Of a stretch of DNA of 64,000 nt, positions 52,058 to 62,237 are shown one piece after another. Made by a program: the position numbers and the translations under genes. Location: positions 248,001 to 312,000 of the forward strand of contig CAVYPA010000017.1 of NCBI GenBank assembly GCA_963770295.1, in the 5' to 3' direction. Positions within the stretch are counted from its first letter, which is position 1; each line of letters opens with the position of its first letter. The notes under the pieces were generated by a model that saw only the letters and a list, made by a program, of their open reading frames with translations, searched no databases and was not told where the DNA came from. The stretch is from AWTP1-13 sp963770295 (GTDB lineage Bacteria > Pseudomonadota > Alphaproteobacteria > Rhizobiales > Hyphomicrobiaceae).

Positions 52058-52921
52058 TTACTCGTTCTTGTCTTGCGTTCGAGCAGCATCGCTTGGCAAA
52101 GAAAGGTAAAGCCGCGCGTTGGCGTTCATTGCCAGATGGCGCAAGGTTGCAAGCTCTTCGAGGCGCAAAAGCGCCGGGTGTTCGGCATAGGCAGCCGCAT
52201 TGCTGCGACGGCGTTCAAGTGCGAGGGTCTCAGCGGCGACGGCCGTTTCCGTGGCAGTTGCCCGCGCGGTCGCCTCCTGTCGGATGGTCTCTGCCGTCGC
52301 GGCTGTCTGCAACCGAGCCGCTTCGGCTTTTGATTCCGCTTCTATCCGCTGCACCTCGGCCTTTGTCCGTGCTTCGACGAGCTGGGCTTGGCTCTGGCGC
52401 TCCGCCGCCAACACCCGGTTCATCACTTCCTGCACGTTTCCTGGAAACGATAAATCCCGCACATCTGCGCGAGCGATGTTCACCCCATAGCCAGCCGCAA
52501 TCTCCTTGACGTCCTCAAGGATTTCTGAGCTTAAACGGTTACGGTTCGTGAGGATCTCCTCGAGCGTCATGCGGGCGAGGGCCCGCCGGGCGGCAAGCTG
52601 AACATCGCTGTAAAGACGATCTTCATAACTCTCCACCGCGTGCACAGCGGCTTTGGGATCAATCACCGCAAACTGCACCACAATACTGACGCGCAGCGCG
52701 ACCTTGTCGGCGGTCAGGATTTCCTGTCCCTTGATGATCAATTCGCGTGATCGCATATCGACAAGCACAATCTCAATGACTTCCGGTTGACCAAAAACCC
52801 TTGTCCAAGGCGACGTCTTGAAGACGTGGCGACCCGCGCCGAGAATTCGCTCAAAAGCACCATCGCGGTAGAGCAGACCACGATGCGTGTCTTTGATAAT
52901 GTAATCGGTTTTTCTGGCCAT
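52058..52921 (-). CDS. SPFH/Band 7 family protein, slipin-like
   Basis: About 287 residues from the ATG at 52921, with AAGAAGG upstream. The SPFH domain spans about residues 10-190 (DYIIKDTHRGLLYRDGAFER, ADKVALRVSIVVQFAVIDPK, LTNRNRLSSEILEDVKEIAA). A long Ala/Glu/Arg-rich coiled coil follows (AERQSQAQLVEARTKAEVQR, IEAESKAEAARLQTAA). There is no clear N-terminal TM helix, unlike many stomatins, so membrane contact may be peripheral. Such proteins form rings on membranes. No NfeD or protease partner gene is adjacent. Confidence 0.87.
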   Translation of the reverse strand: MARKTDYIIKDTHRGLLYRDGAFERILGAGRHVFKTSPWTRVFGQPEVIEIVLVDMRSRELIIKGQEILTADKVALRVSIVVQFAVIDPKAAVHAVESYEDRLYSDVQLAARRALARMTLEEILTNRNRLSSEILEDVKEIAAGYGVNIARADVRDLSFPGNVQEVMNRVLAAERQSQAQLVEARTKAEVQRIEAESKAEAARLQTAATAETIRQEATARATATETAVAAETLALERRRSNAAAYAEHPALLRLEELATLRHLAMNANARLYLSLPSDAARTQDKNE

Positions 52922-53436
52922 GGAGCCTTCTTGGCACGGCGCTCTAAAAGTTGTGGGCACGACCCCGAACCCGGCCGATGTGGAGGATGGGCTGGACCAA
53001 GTTGGCAACTTGGAGTCGGCGCTTGAGCCAATGCCGACCTTCACCAGTGTCAACCCTGCTCCTTGCCGGGTGGGGTCGTCCCACGCCGGGTTCTATCGGA
53101 GCAAGTCAAAGCAAGCCAATCAAAAGCGGCACCTGGTCGGCGATGTGCAACGGTCTGTTGCTTGCGAGATGTAATGGGAGATATCGACTCTGCGTCGCCT
53201 TGGGCAAAATTTCGCGTCTTTGGTTTGCTACATCGCGTCCGACGGAAGGTTTCATCACACCACCGTCAACCGACTTCCGGGCTAACTCTGAGGCGAAGAG
53301 CTCTCCAATGAACCCGCTAGAGAAGCGGAGGTGTCCTGCGCCATGGTCGGGAAGCGTGGCGGGACCAGGATGATAGCCAGCATTCTGACGTGGTGCGGAC
53401 GTGGCGGATTACGTGCACCGCAGCATCTCGCAACCC
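52922..53436. other. Gene-free stretch
   Basis: About 515 bases. Two plus-strand frames of 140 or fewer codons cover part of it but are Arg/Pro/Ser-rich and have no domain. The left edge holds the promoter of the SPFH gene. Confidence 0.45.
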
Positions 53437-54315
53437 TTACTTGGTCAGTTTGTCCTGTGTTTTCGTGTCGAAGTCGCTTGCATCATGGCGTTCGTGCAAC
53501 TGCTGAGCGGGATCGCCCACAGCGCGGTTGACCATCCTGCCGCGCTTAACGGCTGGCCGCTCGGCAATCGCTTTTGTCCAGCGGATGACGTGAACATACT
53601 CATGCCCCTGCAGAAACTCGCCCGCGCCGTATTGTGCGCCCAGCGCCAGGCCGCCATACCAGGGCCAAATCGCCATGTCGGCGATCGAATACTCATCGCC
53701 AGCCATATACTCGCGTTCCTTGAGGTGCCTATCCAGCACATCCAGCAGGCGCTTCGCCTCCATCGCAAACCGGTTGATCGCATACTCAATTTTCACAGGC
53801 GCGTAGTGATAGAAGTGACCAAACCCACCACCGATGTAGGGCGTACTTCCCATCTGCCAGAACAACCAGTTCAGCGTTTCGGTACGCTTGTCGAGATCGG
53901 ACGGAAGGAACGCGCCAAATTTCTCTGCGAGATAGAGAAGGATTGATCCGGACTCGAACACGCGACGAGGCTTGGCACCGCTCCGATCCACCAAAGTAGG
54001 TATCTTCGAGTTCGGGTTCATTTCCACAAAGCCACTGCCAAACTGCTCGCCTCTACCGATGTCGATCAGCCAGGCATCGTACTCGGCGCCGCTGTGGCCG
54101 AGTGCGAGAAGCTCTTCCAGCATCACGGTCACTTTCACGCCATTGGGCGTTGCACGCGAATATAGCTGCAGGGGGTGCTTGCCGACCGGCAGCTCCGCGT
54201 CATGCGTCGGCCCGGCGATGGGGCGATTGATACCCGAGTACCGCCATTCCCCTTCCGCCCTCGGCTTTTCCCATTTCCAGACCTTCGGCGGGGTGTAGTC
54301 GTCGTTGCTGCTCAT
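53437..54315 (-). CDS. yghU: Glutathione S-transferase, YghU type
   Basis: This 292-residue protein matches the YghU/GstB class throughout: YSGINRPIAGPTHDAELPVG, KHPLQLYSRATPNGVKVTVM, EYDAWLIDIGRGEQFGSGFV, FESGSILLYLAEKFGAFLPS and GGGFGHFYHYAPVKIEYAIN. These enzymes bind two glutathione molecules and have disulfide reductase and organic peroxide reductase activity. The TPNG site with its Thr and Asn replaces the usual catalytic Tyr or Ser. The conserved end LHERHDASDFDTKTQDK is complete. It is a single gene. Confidence 0.95.
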   Translation of the reverse strand: MSSNDDYTPPKVWKWEKPRAEGEWRYSGINRPIAGPTHDAELPVGKHPLQLYSRATPNGVKVTVMLEELLALGHSGAEYDAWLIDIGRGEQFGSGFVEMNPNSKIPTLVDRSGAKPRRVFESGSILLYLAEKFGAFLPSDLDKRTETLNWLFWQMGSTPYIGGGFGHFYHYAPVKIEYAINRFAMEAKRLLDVLDRHLKEREYMAGDEYSIADMAIWPWYGGLALGAQYGAGEFLQGHEYVHVIRWTKAIAERPAVKRGRMVNRAVGDPAQQLHERHDASDFDTKTQDKLTK

Positions 54316-54827
54316 CGCTCTGCATCTTTTCCTGGTGATACGACCGAGATCCCAAACATGCCGGACCGGTTGTGACTGTCAACAGGCGGCCGCCCCAAAT
54401 CGACCAAGGAGATGGCCCATGTCCACTGTCGAGAGAACTCCAATCGATATCACAACTGCCCGACGGCCACGGTCGAGAGCACTTGGTTTACGGACGCCAC
54501 ACTTCAGGTTGCACACCTGCTAGACCGGCCCCCGACATCGCGCCACCGGAGCGCGAAGTGGACCGTCGCTCCCGCCGAACAGAACGGTTCTGGCCCAACA
54601 AAATTCGGGAAAGGTCGCGAACTTGAGCATTTGCGACCGTCAAATCCAGAAAGCGTCCCAGACTTCGCGTGGCCGTCGGTCGAGACACGCAAATCACCGT
54701 GGCGCGACCGTGTCGGCAATCGCTCATCACATGCGGCACCGGTTCAGCTACACTCCAAGCGGCTGATCGCAATCGAGACGTCAACCCGCGCCACTTGCGG
54801 AGGCAAAATCCACGGAAAGGCCCAGCG
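54316..54827. other. Gene-free stretch upstream of the amidase
   Basis: About 510 bases between divergent genes, holding both promoters. The amidase frame is open from 54669 but the part before 54828 is not amidase-like. No other feature is visible. Confidence 0.5.
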
Positions 54828-56232
54828 ATGACCTCGGATGAACTTTGCTATCTCGACCTCGTCGAGGCCGGCCGCCGCATCCAAGCCCGCCAACTCTCCT
54901 CGTTGGAGGTGACGCAAGCGATGCTGGACCGCATCGCCCGCTTGGATCCACGGTTCAAATGCTATGCCAAGCCCACCCCGGAGCTGGCGTTGGCCCAAGC
55001 GCGGCAAGCCGACAGCGAGATCGCCCGTGGCACTCTTCGCGGGCCCCTGCATGGCGTTCCAATTGCGGTGAAGGACCTTTGTCATACCAAGGGTATTGCG
55101 ACGGCCGCCGGCATGCCCATGCACAAGGATTATCGCCCAAATCGTGACGCCACTGTCGTCAGTCGCTTGCGGGAGGCCGGCGCTGTTCTGCTGGGCAAGC
55201 TGCAGCTCACTGAAGGCGCCTTCGGCGCGCATCACCCCGCAATCGACCCCCCGGTCAATCCGTGGAGCGCCCGGCATTGGACAGGTGTCTCTTCGAGCGG
55301 TTCAGGCGTCGCGACAGCAGTGGGGCTCTGCTACGCTTCGCTGGGGAGCGATACGGGTGGCTCCATCCGCTTCCCCTCAACTATGAATGGCATCACCGGG
55401 CTCAAGCCGACCTGGGGACGCGTCAGCCGGGCCGGCGTATTCGTGCTAGCGGCATCCATGGACCATATCGGGCCCATGACACGCAGCGCCGCCGATGCTG
55501 CCGCCATGCTGCGGGCCATCGCCGGCGCCGACGCAGACGATCCGACTGCGTCCCATGAACCCGTGGCGGACTACCTCGGCGTCATCGGCCAGGGCGTGCG
55601 CGAAGTCCGTGTCGGCATCGATCGCGCGCTGATCGCCGCCGGAGCCGATGTGGACATGGTCCGCGCTACGGAAGAGGCTGCAAGGACCCTCGCGGAGATC
55701 GGCGCCAGGATCCTGCAGGTTTCGTTTCCCTCCCCCGACGCCGTCGTGCGAGACTGGTTGCCTCTCTGCGCAGTCGAAGCGGCCGTTGCGCATGAAGCCA
55801 CCTATCCCGCGCGCGCGGCCGAATATGGTCCGCTTCTGGCCGGCCTGTTGCAGACGGGCCGCAGCCTTGATGGCCGCGCGGTAGCCAAGATGCTGTTGCG
55901 CCGCGAGACCTTTTGTAGCCAGCTGAACGCACTTTTTAGCGGTATCGATCTGTTGATCGTGCCAGTCATGAATGTCGCCGCACCCACCCTGGCGGACCTG
56001 GCCGCGGCGGGACGTGCGCCACCAGCTATTGAAGCCCGACTCCGGTTCACCGCACCATTCGATATGAGCGGACACCCCACGCTGACGCTGCCGGGCGGCA
56101 CGAACTCATGATGGTCTGCCTGTCGGCTTTCAAATTGTGGGACGGCCAATGGAGGAGGCGCTGGTCCTGCGCGCCGGCCACGCGTTCCAACAAACAACCA
56201 GCTGGCATAGACGCCGGCCGCCGATATTATGA
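54828..56232 (+). pseudogene. Amidase signature family enzyme with a +1 frameshift near the C-terminus
   Basis: From the ATG at 54828 (AAAGG upstream) the protein shows the amidase set: LHGVPIAVKDLCHTKGIATA with the catalytic Lys, the Gly/Ser-rich core WTGVSSSGSGVATAVGLCYA and SLGSDTGGSIRFPSTMNGIT with the cis-Ser and nucleophile Ser. The frame stops at TGA 56109-56111 right after TLPGGTNS. One base later the next frame reads DGLPVGFQIVGRPMEEALVL and continues to a stop at 56230. That is the expected family C-terminus, so about 40 residues are shifted out of frame by one extra T. The catalytic triad is intact. Confidence 0.87.
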
Positions 56233-56239
56233 GGCCGTT

Positions 56240-57262
56240 TCAGCTCGCCAAGAGCTCTCGCACCGCTGTCCGCAAGACGGCTTCGTCCTGCGGGTTTTGT
56301 AGCGGATTACCGGCGCGATGGCCCCAGAGCGAGGAAATGGGGAGTAGCTCCGCGTTGGGCATGAGCCGGGTCTCGGCCTCGCTGTCCGCGAGCGTGAAAT
56401 AAAGATCCGTCGTCGACGGCATGATGATCGCTCGCGCCGTGACCGCCTCCAGCGCTCTTGGCAGGTCTCCATTGTAAACCGTGTTGTCGGAAATGTCGGA
56501 TTGATACCAGGTGTCGATCATCGACAAGAGGTCTTCGCCATTGCGGCGCAGGAAATTACCCTCCCAGGCGCGCACCAGGTAGTCCTCTAGCGACGAAAAC
56601 CCTGCGCCCTTCCAGAGCTCTTGGCGATAGAACGCCTGGCTCATTGCCCACCCGGCATACACACGCGCGAAAGCGCGTAGGGCGCGCAGCGGGCGTTCAA
56701 CAAAGCGTCCGTCGCGCCAGGCGGCATCGGCCGTCAGTGTTGCGCGGATGCCTTCGAGGAACACCTTGTTGTGCGGGCTCGTGCGCGCCGACGTACACAC
56801 CGCGCAGATGCGGGCGACACGGTCGGGGAATAGGGCGCCCCAGTGCAGCGCCTGCTGGCCCCCCATGGACCACCCATACACGAGGGCCAGTCGTGTGACG
56901 CCGAATTTCTCGCGCAGCAAGCGCTCCTGAGCATGAATATTGTCCCAGTGCGTGAACAGAGGGGTGCGGCCGAGCCCAAACGGCTCGGCAAGATTACTCG
57001 GCGAGGTCGACAGCCCATTGCCAAACTGATTTGGGATCACAATGAAGTAGCGCTCCGGATCAAGCACCCGTTCCCGCCCAACAAGCCATTCGATATCGGT
57101 GTGATGCGCGCCATAGGATGTGGGATAGACAATGACGTTCGACTTGTCGGGGGCGAGCGTACCGTAGGTCTTGTAAGCAAGGTGCGCCTTGGGCAGCGTC
57201 AACCCACGCTGCAAGGTCAGCGGGCCGAGTTCGAACGTCTCTTGGTCGGCCACAACAATCAT
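56240..57262 (-). CDS. MetX-like alpha/beta-fold hydrolase
   Basis: This 340-residue protein is related to homoserine O-acetyltransferases. It has the start FELGPLTLQRGLTLPKAHLA, the oxyanion region NVIVYPTSYGAHHTD, the nucleophile elbow LVYGWSMGGQQALHWG, the Asp in MPSTTDLYFTLAD and the His in SSLWGHRAGNP. Residues of MetX that bind the homoserine side are not obvious, and there is no met gene nearby. It may therefore be an esterase or acyltransferase of another pathway. Its 3' end lies seven bases from the corrected amidase end, in convergent orientation. Confidence 0.83.
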   Translation of the reverse strand: MIVVADQETFELGPLTLQRGLTLPKAHLAYKTYGTLAPDKSNVIVYPTSYGAHHTDIEWLVGRERVLDPERYFIVIPNQFGNGLSTSPSNLAEPFGLGRTPLFTHWDNIHAQERLLREKFGVTRLALVYGWSMGGQQALHWGALFPDRVARICAVCTSARTSPHNKVFLEGIRATLTADAAWRDGRFVERPLRALRAFARVYAGWAMSQAFYRQELWKGAGFSSLEDYLVRAWEGNFLRRNGEDLLSMIDTWYQSDISDNTVYNGDLPRALEAVTARAIIMPSTTDLYFTLADSEAETRLMPNAELLPISSLWGHRAGNPLQNPQDEAVLRTAVRELLAS

Positions 57263-57484
57263 CCTTTGTCCAGGGCGCAGTCTTCGCGGAGTGCCGGCGG
57301 ATAACAGCCAACTCTGACCCAGCTCCCGTCTGTTTTCAACACAGGCAGCAACTCGAGGCTACGGCCGCGCTGCGGCATTGCCTCTCACCTCATTTCAATA
57401 CTTCGCTCGCATCCGCTATATTGATCCTATCTGGACTATCCCGGACTCCATACCCGGGAAATGGTTTCATGGGCGGGAACTGAA

Positions 57485-58984
57485 ATGCTCGCAGCAACCG
57501 AAGCGGCTTACCTTTTTCCCTTTGACAACAGCTACGCTCGGTTGCCTGAGCGGTTCTTTGCGCGCCTGCCGCCTACGCCTGTGGCTGCACCCCGCCTTGT
57601 CCGGCTGAATAGCGAACTTGCCCGAAAGCTTGGGCTCGATCCCGCTAGGCTTTCTTCACCGGTGGGTGTCGCGATCCTTGCTGGCAACGCGCTACCAAAG
57701 CTCGGCGAACCGCTGGCCATGGCCTATGCCGGGCACCAGTTTGGCAACTTCGTGCCCCAGCTGGGTGACGGCCGCGCCCTTCTTCTTGGCGAAGTCGTCG
57801 GTCTGGATGGCGTGCGCCGGGACATCCAGCTCAAGGGCTCCGGCCCCACCCCGTTCTCCCGCAACGGCGATGGCCGGGCCGCACTCGGCCCGGTTCTGCG
57901 CGAGTACATCATCAGCGAGGCCATGCATGCCCTCGGTATCCCCACGACCCGCTCGCTCGCCGTCGTTACAACTGGCCAGACGGTCCGGCGTGAGATGCCT
58001 CTGCCTGGTGCGGTGCTCACTCGCGTCGCCTCGAGTCACATCCGCATTGGTACCTTCCAGTTCTTTGCTGCGCGCGGGGACGTTGAGGCTGTGCTTCAGC
58101 TCGCCGACTACGTCATTGCCCGCCACTACCCCGAGGCCGTTCGCACAGAGAAGCCCTACCGACTGCTTCTTGAACTGGTGATCGCACGTCAGGCCGAGCT
58201 GATCGCGCAATGGCTGCTCGTCGGCTTCATTCACGGTGTCATGAATACCGACAATATGTCGATCGCTGGCGAAACCATCGATTACGGCCCCTGCGCCTTC
58301 ATCGACACCTATGATCCCGAAGCGGTGTACAGCTCCATTGATAGCTTTGGGCGCTACGCTTACGGCAACCAGCCACGCATCGCGCAATGGAACCTCGCCC
58401 GACTAGCGGAGACACTCCTGCCCTTCCTCGCTGAGACCGAGGAAGCTGCCGTCGAAGTGGCGAATGAAGCCCTCGGCGAATTCGCGAGCCGCTTCGAGGC
58501 GGCCTACGCCGCCGGACTGAGGCGCAAGCTTGGCTTGTTCCAAGAACGACAGGACGACATTGTCTTGGCGCGCGATCTCCTTGACCGCATGGCCCGCAAC
58601 GGAGCGGACTTCACCTTGACCTTCCGACGACTATCCGACGCGGCCGTCAGCTCTGAGACTGATACGGTCGTGCGGAGCCTGTTCACCGATCCGACCGCTT
58701 ACGATGACTGGGCCTCAAGATGGCGCCGGCGACTAGCCGACGATGGCGAGGGGGCCGGTGAGCGGCGGGGGGCGGCAATGCGTGCGGTCAACCCCGCATT
58801 CATTCCGCGCAACCATCTCGTTGAGCAAGCGCTTTCAGCGGCGGTAAACCATGGTGATCTCTCCGCCTTCGACAATCTGCTGACAGTGCTCTCCCGCCCC
58901 TACGACGAGCAACCGGACCATCGACCTTACGCGGAACCGCCGCGGCCCGATCAAGTGGTGCGTCAAACATTCTGCGGCACTTGA
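57485..58984 (+). CDS. selO: Protein adenylyltransferase SelO (YdiU family)
   Basis: About 499 residues. I prefer the ATG at 57485, seven bases after GGCGGG; an ATG at 57461 is the alternative. The pseudokinase-fold motifs are all present: AMAYAGHQFGNFVPQLGDGR, DIQLKGSGPTPFSRNGDGRA, HGVMNTDNMSIAGETIDYGP and CAFIDTYDPEAVYSS. SelO transfers AMP from ATP to Ser, Thr or Tyr residues of target proteins and links to oxidative stress. The C-terminus is QTFCGT, with a Cys close to the end, where some eukaryotic SelO proteins have selenocysteine. It is a single gene. Confidence 0.94.
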   Translation: MLAATEAAYLFPFDNSYARLPERFFARLPPTPVAAPRLVRLNSELARKLGLDPARLSSPVGVAILAGNALPKLGEPLAMAYAGHQFGNFVPQLGDGRALLLGEVVGLDGVRRDIQLKGSGPTPFSRNGDGRAALGPVLREYIISEAMHALGIPTTRSLAVVTTGQTVRREMPLPGAVLTRVASSHIRIGTFQFFAARGDVEAVLQLADYVIARHYPEAVRTEKPYRLLLELVIARQAELIAQWLLVGFIHGVMNTDNMSIAGETIDYGPCAFIDTYDPEAVYSSIDSFGRYAYGNQPRIAQWNLARLAETLLPFLAETEEAAVEVANEALGEFASRFEAAYAAGLRRKLGLFQERQDDIVLARDLLDRMARNGADFTLTFRRLSDAAVSSETDTVVRSLFTDPTAYDDWASRWRRRLADDGEGAGERRGAAMRAVNPAFIPRNHLVEQALSAAVNHGDLSAFDNLLTVLSRPYDEQPDHRPYAEPPRPDQVVRQTFCGT

Positions 58985-59302
58985 CCGACCACCTTTCAGG
59001 CTAACCCGCCGTTCGGCAAAGCAGCCGGTCCCTCCCAGTCGAACATGGCTATGGGTGCGCGACCCTTGGTTGCCTAGGCCTTGTACCCCTGCCTGGCCGA
59101 ATAGGTGAACGCGCCCTACTCAACCGCCGCCAAAGACGCCGCCGGATCAATGAACGGCTGGCGCGCCAGGAAAGGAGCGCGCCATAGCCGTCAAACGCGC
59201 AGCTGAGAATGCCAGCACTCTCGGCGTCGAGAGTGGAGTGGCGGACGCGCGCGCGCCGCGTCACTTTGGTTGGGTTGGATCTATCCCCGCCGCGGCTCGT
59301 AA
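58985..59302. other. Gene-free stretch with possible gene remnant
   Basis: About 320 bases between convergent genes. On the minus strand a short protein-like tail, WRAPFLARQPFIDPAASLAA plus two residues, ends at TAG 59116-59118. It has a stop only 24 codons upstream, so it may be a gene remnant or chance. No terminator was recognised. Confidence 0.4.
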
Positions 59303-59638
59303 CTACCAGCGACGATGGTCCCGATAGTGACGGTGATGGTGGCGGTGGTAGCCATGGCGTGGATAAGCGTAATAGTTGTGATAGCTTGGGTAGTGATAGA
59401 AATAACGGTAGTAAGGCTCGTCATAAGGATAGTACCTGTCGAAATCATCGGAAGAGTATTCGCTATAATAGTAAGCATAGCGCCTGCGCCAGTGCGTCGT
59501 TGCGACAATCGAGCTGCCGTCTACCGCAACTTTCGGGCCGGTTGTCACGCCGGAGATCGGTGCAGCCGCGGCGGGCATTGCCCAGAGGGCCAGCGCCAAG
59601 CAACTGACGACTGCACTGAGCCAATGCTTCATTTCCAT
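59303..59638 (-). CDS. Small exported Tyr/His-rich protein
   Basis: About 111 residues from the ATG at 59638, which is preceded by the strong site AAGGAGG. The signal peptide is MEMKHWLSAVVSCLALALWA with cleavage near AMPAAAAP. The mature part becomes extremely rich in Tyr, then His and Arg: RRRYAYYYSEYSSDDFDRYY and YPRHGYHRHHHRHYRDHRRW. This is typical of small surface or periplasmic proteins of Rhizobiales with unknown function; metal or surface binding is possible. The frame is open upstream but that part is not signal-like. Confidence 0.75.
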   Translation of the reverse strand: MEMKHWLSAVVSCLALALWAMPAAAAPISGVTTGPKVAVDGSSIVATTHWRRRYAYYYSEYSSDDFDRYYPYDEPYYRYFYHYPSYHNYYAYPRHGYHRHHHRHYRDHRRW

Positions 59639-60219
59639 GGTTTGTCCTCCTTGGTTGGTGTCGACGCCTATGCGCCATCCCGTCGGTACGATGTACCTGA
59701 ACAACGCGGCGATGGGCGATTCGGAAGTTCGGCGTCGCGCTCCACCAGGTGCACTATGCCGGGTCCCCCGACCCGTATGCCGGCGTAGAGCCAGACGAAC
59801 AATGTGAACGTATTCATGAATTCGAATGTAACACGGCCACGCATGGCATGCCCACCATCGATCTAGCCTTCCGCCAGGCGTGAACACTTTTTGGCGGACC
59901 TGGTGGCGCCAAATGCACCGCAGCCCGTGTTATGCGCATGCCACGGGATGCCGGACTAAGCCTCATCGAGCGCGCGTTATCATCTGACGCTTCGACCTAA
60001 GGTGTTAGAACGCCTTACGAAAGTAGGTGCTCGACTCTTTTGCTTTCCGTTGCAGGCACCGGATTTTCGTCCTCCGTCAAGCCTGTCCAGGCCCTATTGG
60101 CGTGCGGCTGGTCCGGCGAGGGTGTCGGAGATATGTTCAATCTGCAGACCGCAAAAGTGGCCGCCCTGCCCGCGTCACTGCTCTAACGGACGGATGGACC
60201 AGGTCGTGGGGCGATCTCG
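59639..60219. other. Gene-free stretch
   Basis: About 580 bases between divergent genes, with promoters expected at both ends. Open frames at 60002-60299 overlap the transporter start and show no domain. Confidence 0.5.
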
Positions 60220-61188
60220 GTGCAGCGCCATGGGGAAAAGGTGCAGGACAGCAGGCAGCGCGGCTCGGAGGCACCCTCAATCTTGTTGACCCAGATTGAG
60301 GCCGCGCACGCTGCCCGCCGCAACCTCAAGGGCATCGCCGCAATGGTCGCGGCGACCGCGCTCTTCACCTGCGGCGATGCCGCCATGAAGCTCGTCTCGA
60401 CCTCGCTCGCCACCGGCGAGACTGTCTTCCTGCGTGGCGTTTCGACCGTAACCATCGTCACCATCGCGGCATTCTGGACCGGGGCAATCTATCGGCTGAG
60501 GGACGCGCTGGTGCGCGCCATGGGCTGGCGCAGCGTCGGCGATGTCGGCAGCGCTCTATTTTTCCAGGCCGCCCTCGCGCGCATGCCATTCGCCGATCTG
60601 ATGGGCATCTTGCAGACGACGCCGCTCAGCTTGACAGCCGCCTCCGCCCTGTTCCTGGGCGAACAGGTAGGGTGGCGGCGCTGGACGGCGGTGGCCACGG
60701 GCTTTGCTGGTGCGCTGCTCGTCATCAAGCCGGGATCGAGCGCCTTCAACGCCTGGGCGCTCCTCGGCGTGCTGTCGGTGCTGTGCGGTACACTACGCGA
60801 CGTCTCCACGCGGCGCCTCGACGTGGCGCTGTCGCCACTGCTGATTATGATGCTCTCCCAGCTGGTGGTGGCGTCCGCCGGGCTCGTCTGCTTGGTGTTC
60901 GAGGCCTGGAAGGTGCCGAGTGTGGGCGAGCTGTTTGCCCTCGTCTTTGCCTCGGTGTTCTCACTCCTCGGCCATCTGTGCGTGATCTACTCGCTGCGCT
61001 CGGGGGAGATGGCCGCCGTGGCTCCCTTCCGCTACGCCGGCATAGTCTGGGCCATCCTGCTCGGCTTCCTGATCTGGAAGGAGTTGCCCGATACCCTGTC
61101 GCTTGGCGGCATCTCAATTCTCGTGTCGGCCGGGCTCTACACCTTCTACCGAGAGCAGCAATTACGGCGGCGCGCCCCAGCGCTCTAG
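60220..61188 (+). CDS. EamA/DMT-family membrane transporter
   Basis: Up to 322 residues with about ten TM helices in two EamA repeats. The first repeat begins GIAAMVAATALFTCGDAAMK and includes FFQAALARMPFADLMGILQT and TALFTC-type helices. The second ends with GEMAAVAPFRYAGIVWAILL and LGGISILVSAGLYTFYREQQ. DMT proteins export or import amino acids, nucleobases and other metabolites; substrate is not predictable. The longest start is the GTG at 60220. An ATG at 60343 would remove the charged N-terminal 41 residues and also lie close to the first TM helix. Confidence 0.87.
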   Translation: MQRHGEKVQDSRQRGSEAPSILLTQIEAAHAARRNLKGIAAMVAATALFTCGDAAMKLVSTSLATGETVFLRGVSTVTIVTIAAFWTGAIYRLRDALVRAMGWRSVGDVGSALFFQAALARMPFADLMGILQTTPLSLTAASALFLGEQVGWRRWTAVATGFAGALLVIKPGSSAFNAWALLGVLSVLCGTLRDVSTRRLDVALSPLLIMMLSQLVVASAGLVCLVFEAWKVPSVGELFALVFASVFSLLGHLCVIYSLRSGEMAAVAPFRYAGIVWAILLGFLIWKELPDTLSLGGISILVSAGLYTFYREQQLRRRAPAL

Positions 61189-61418
61189 CCCGAGCCGGGT
61201 TTGGATTGCCGCAGTCCCCTCAGCCGGTGGCGATCGGCACCAGGTTTTCAATCGCCGGTGAGGCGTTCGCCTGTCGCTACGCGATGTGAATTTCGACCTC
61301 GTTGTGATCGGTACGCCGGAACCCTGACCGACCTCATCCGCTGGTTGGGTTATTGCGTGTCATCGAGTTCAATCGTGGGTGGAAGCACGTTGTGGATGAT
61401 GGGAGAGCGCGGGGACTA

Positions 61419-62237
61419 CTACCGAGATGGTTGCGCCGTCGCCCAGGCGATTGCATTGCTCAGAAGGGTCGAAAATGCTCGCGTTTCCCATGGCCCTCTG
61501 AACGTCGCGCGCTGTTCGCTACCCGAAGTGGCGGGCGCGCCGATGCGCGAGTACGGGTTGTGGCAGTGGCCGAGCGCCAGGTAGGTCACGGTACCGCCGC
61601 CGACCCGTCGCGTGTAGCCGAGCACGCGCGTCTTGCCGTCGGACTGCACGGAGGTGTCGGTGCCATACAGCTTCTCGACCACCGGCCATCTGCTCGTCGC
61701 CCCGTAGTCTGCCGTCAACAGGATCTGCGCTGAAACAGGCGCTTGAAGCTCGATGAAGTAAGGTTCGTCCTCGACCTCGAACGACGTGCCAAGCCCTTGA
61801 GTGACCGGGTGCTCCGCATCGCGCACATCGACGCGGAATAGGCATGCTGGCGGATGCGTCAGGAACATGCTGCCAAGCAATGCATGATGCTCGGTCTTCA
61901 CCGTGCGGCGTTGCGTCAGGCCCTCGACGCGTTCGGCACGCCCACCGCTAGTGCCGTGCAACCCCAGCCAATGGCCGCCAGCCTCGAGCCAGGATTTCAG
62001 TCGGGTGCACTGCTCGGCACTCGGGTAGGGACCGGCGACGTAGGTGACGAGCAGGCGGCTTACGGGCAGCCATTTCTCCACGTCGGCGAAGTCGTTGGCG
62101 ACGGAAGCCGGAATTTGTCTGTCGGACAGCAGGGTCAGGAGCCGAAGGCGGGCATAGTCGTGGTCGTGACCGGCGCTGGCGCCGGGCGGAAATCCGCCGG
62201 CAATGACATGAGCACGGTGGTGGATGACGTCGGCCAT
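61419..62237 (-). CDS. ThuA-like domain protein
   Basis: This 272-residue protein has the ThuA (trehalose-utilisation) glutamine-amidotransferase-like fold: DVEKWLPVSRLLVTYVAGPY, LKSWLEAGGHWLGLHGTSGG, TKTEHHALLGSMF-like metal or substrate segment near residue 113, and YLALGHCHNPYSRIGAPATS near the end. ThuA-like proteins take part in sugar metabolism, probably of trehalose or glucosides, though the activity of most is unknown. The ATG at 62237 has AAAGAG upstream. No sugar transporter is adjacent. Confidence 0.82.
   Translation of the reverse strand: MADVIHHRAHVIAGGFPPGASAGHDHDYARLRLLTLLSDRQIPASVANDFADVEKWLPVSRLLVTYVAGPYPSAEQCTRLKSWLEAGGHWLGLHGTSGGRAERVEGLTQRRTVKTEHHALLGSMFLTHPPACLFRVDVRDAEHPVTQGLGTSFEVEDEPYFIELQAPVSAQILLTADYGATSRWPVVEKLYGTDTSVQSDGKTRVLGYTRRVGGGTVTYLALGHCHNPYSRIGAPATSGSEQRATFRGPWETRAFSTLLSNAIAWATAQPSR

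Noticed and set aside
56109..56111. Amidase TGA as a second selenocysteine codon
   Set aside because: The amidase family pattern continues in the +1 frame, not across the TGA, so this is a frameshift and not recoding to selenocysteine.
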